A stretch of 5,065 nucleotides of DNA from Anaerolineae bacterium (GTDB lineage Bacteria; Chloroflexota; Anaerolineae; Aggregatilineales; Phototrophicaceae): positions 3,368 to 8,432 of the forward strand of contig JALONZ010000219.1 of the NCBI GenBank assembly GCA_025454675.1. Direction: 5' to 3'. The position numbers and the translations under genes were made by a program. This document shows, piece by piece, positions 4,710 to 5,065 of this stretch; position 1 is the first letter of the stretch, and every line of letters begins with the position of its first letter. The notes under the pieces were generated by a model. It saw nothing but the letters and a program-made list of their open reading frames with translations, did not search any database and was not told the origin of the DNA.

Positions 4710-5065
4710 GTGTCTTTTTCTGATTACGACAAATACGAACAATACGAAAAACAATTCGACCCCACCCAAACAGACCGTCAGGCACGGCGCAAACGCAAGC
4801 CAAAAGCCAAGCATATCGCCAAAAAATTGGCGGTTGAGGTCTTGAATGAGGTCGCAGAACTCGAAGATTTGGAAGGCGGATTCAATACCACCTACACGCC
4901 CGGTTTATTTGAAGAGGGCTGGTTATTGCAGGCGCTCCAAACCTTTTATGAGCAAAAAATCATCACCGATGTGTTGGGACGGGTGAAAGGTGGCAAAGAG
5001 GCGAATGTTTATCGGTGTGCCGCCCACCCCACCACAGGCGAAACACTCATCGCCGCCAAAGTGTA
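4710..5065 (+). CDS. RIO-type protein kinase, N-terminal part (runs off the window)
   Basis: The first 118 codons of a kinase-like gene; the rest lies beyond the right edge. Residues 87-118 hold the nucleotide-binding lobe. DVLGRVKGGKEANVYRC contains the GKEANV form of the glycine loop typical of RIO kinases (compare STGKEA-V in Rio1/Rio2), followed by AAKV with K117 as the likely ATP-contacting lysine of strand 3. Residues 65-86 resemble the helical element before the RIO domain. The N-terminus is charged, with a basic stretch (R23 to K39) after an acidic/Tyr-rich opening, and could bind nucleic acid. RIO1/RIO2 act in ribosome small-subunit maturation in archaea and eukaryotes; the role of bacterial versions is largely open. 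The start is GTG at 4710, supported by AAGGA with a 10-base spacer; upstream in frame there is no other good start before TAA at 4662. The catalytic loop is not visible. Confidence 0.82.
   Translation, partial: MSFSDYDKYEQYEKQFDPTQTDRQARRKRKPKAKHIAKKLAVEVLNEVAELEDLEGGFNTTYTPGLFEEGWLLQALQTFYEQKIITDVLGRVKGGKEANVYRCAAHPTTGETLIAAKV

Noticed and set aside
4464..4712. Mini-ORF and kinase as one gene interrupted by in-frame stops (TAA at 4515, 4548, 4662)
   Set aside because: They share a frame, but the intervening codons do not look like a conserved domain, and the kinase has its own ribosome binding site and start. A shared frame arises by chance one time in three.
4492..4803. Minus-strand 103-codon ORF covering the leader and the start of the kinase gene
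   Set aside because: Its composition is erratic (Arg/Trp/Cys-rich), it has no domain or good ribosome binding site, and it is antisense to a recognisable kinase.
1..5065. CRISPR arrays, tRNA or rRNA genes, insertion sequences, prophage genes
   Set aside because: No regularly spaced repeats, cloverleaf or rRNA-like segments, transposase motifs or paired terminal repeats were seen on either strand.

Overview
This 5,065-base window is a compact stretch of bacterial chromosome of moderate GC content, with short intergenic spaces and AGGAG-like ribosome binding sites before most genes. Three genes encode proteins with classical Sec/SPase I signal peptides ending in A^Q. Also present are a DinB-fold protein, a RelE-like toxin-antitoxin pair and the start of a bacterial RIO-type kinase. 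The gene mix and protein style remind me of Chloroflexota (Anaerolineae-like genomes). That is an inference from general resemblance; no marker gene in the window proves it.

Layout. Bases 1-411 hold a minus-strand operon: a small three-helix membrane protein followed after 10 bases by the start of a secreted protein cut by the window edge. The visible N-terminus of that protein resembles the N-terminus of the large metalloprotease at 1141-2379, so the two are probably paralogues. A divergent promoter region (412-587) carrying short GGTG-centred direct repeats leads into a DinB-family gene (588-1091, plus). This converges on the secreted HExxH metalloprotease (1141-2379, minus) across a small hairpin. 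The metalloprotease is in turn divergent from a secreted C39-like cysteine peptidase with C-terminal TPRs (2599-3657, plus), so two exported peptidase-like proteins share one 219-base control region.

A good hairpin (3666-3697) closes the C39 gene. A self-contained toxin-antitoxin module follows (3761-4364), with antitoxin first, a 17-base overlap and a RelE/ParE-like toxin second. Next comes the best sigma70-type promoter in the window (TTGACA, 18 bases, TGC-TATGTT). It is preceded directly by a 10-base-period direct repeat and followed by a consensus ribosome binding site and a 17-codon ORF. About 190 bases of gene-free leader then precede a GTG-started RIO-like kinase gene, which runs off the right end.

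No rRNA, tRNA, CRISPR, insertion sequence or phage gene is visible. The most unusual parts are the pairing of divergent secreted peptidases with a probable metalloprotease paralogue nearby, and the long leader with a mini-ORF ahead of the kinase.
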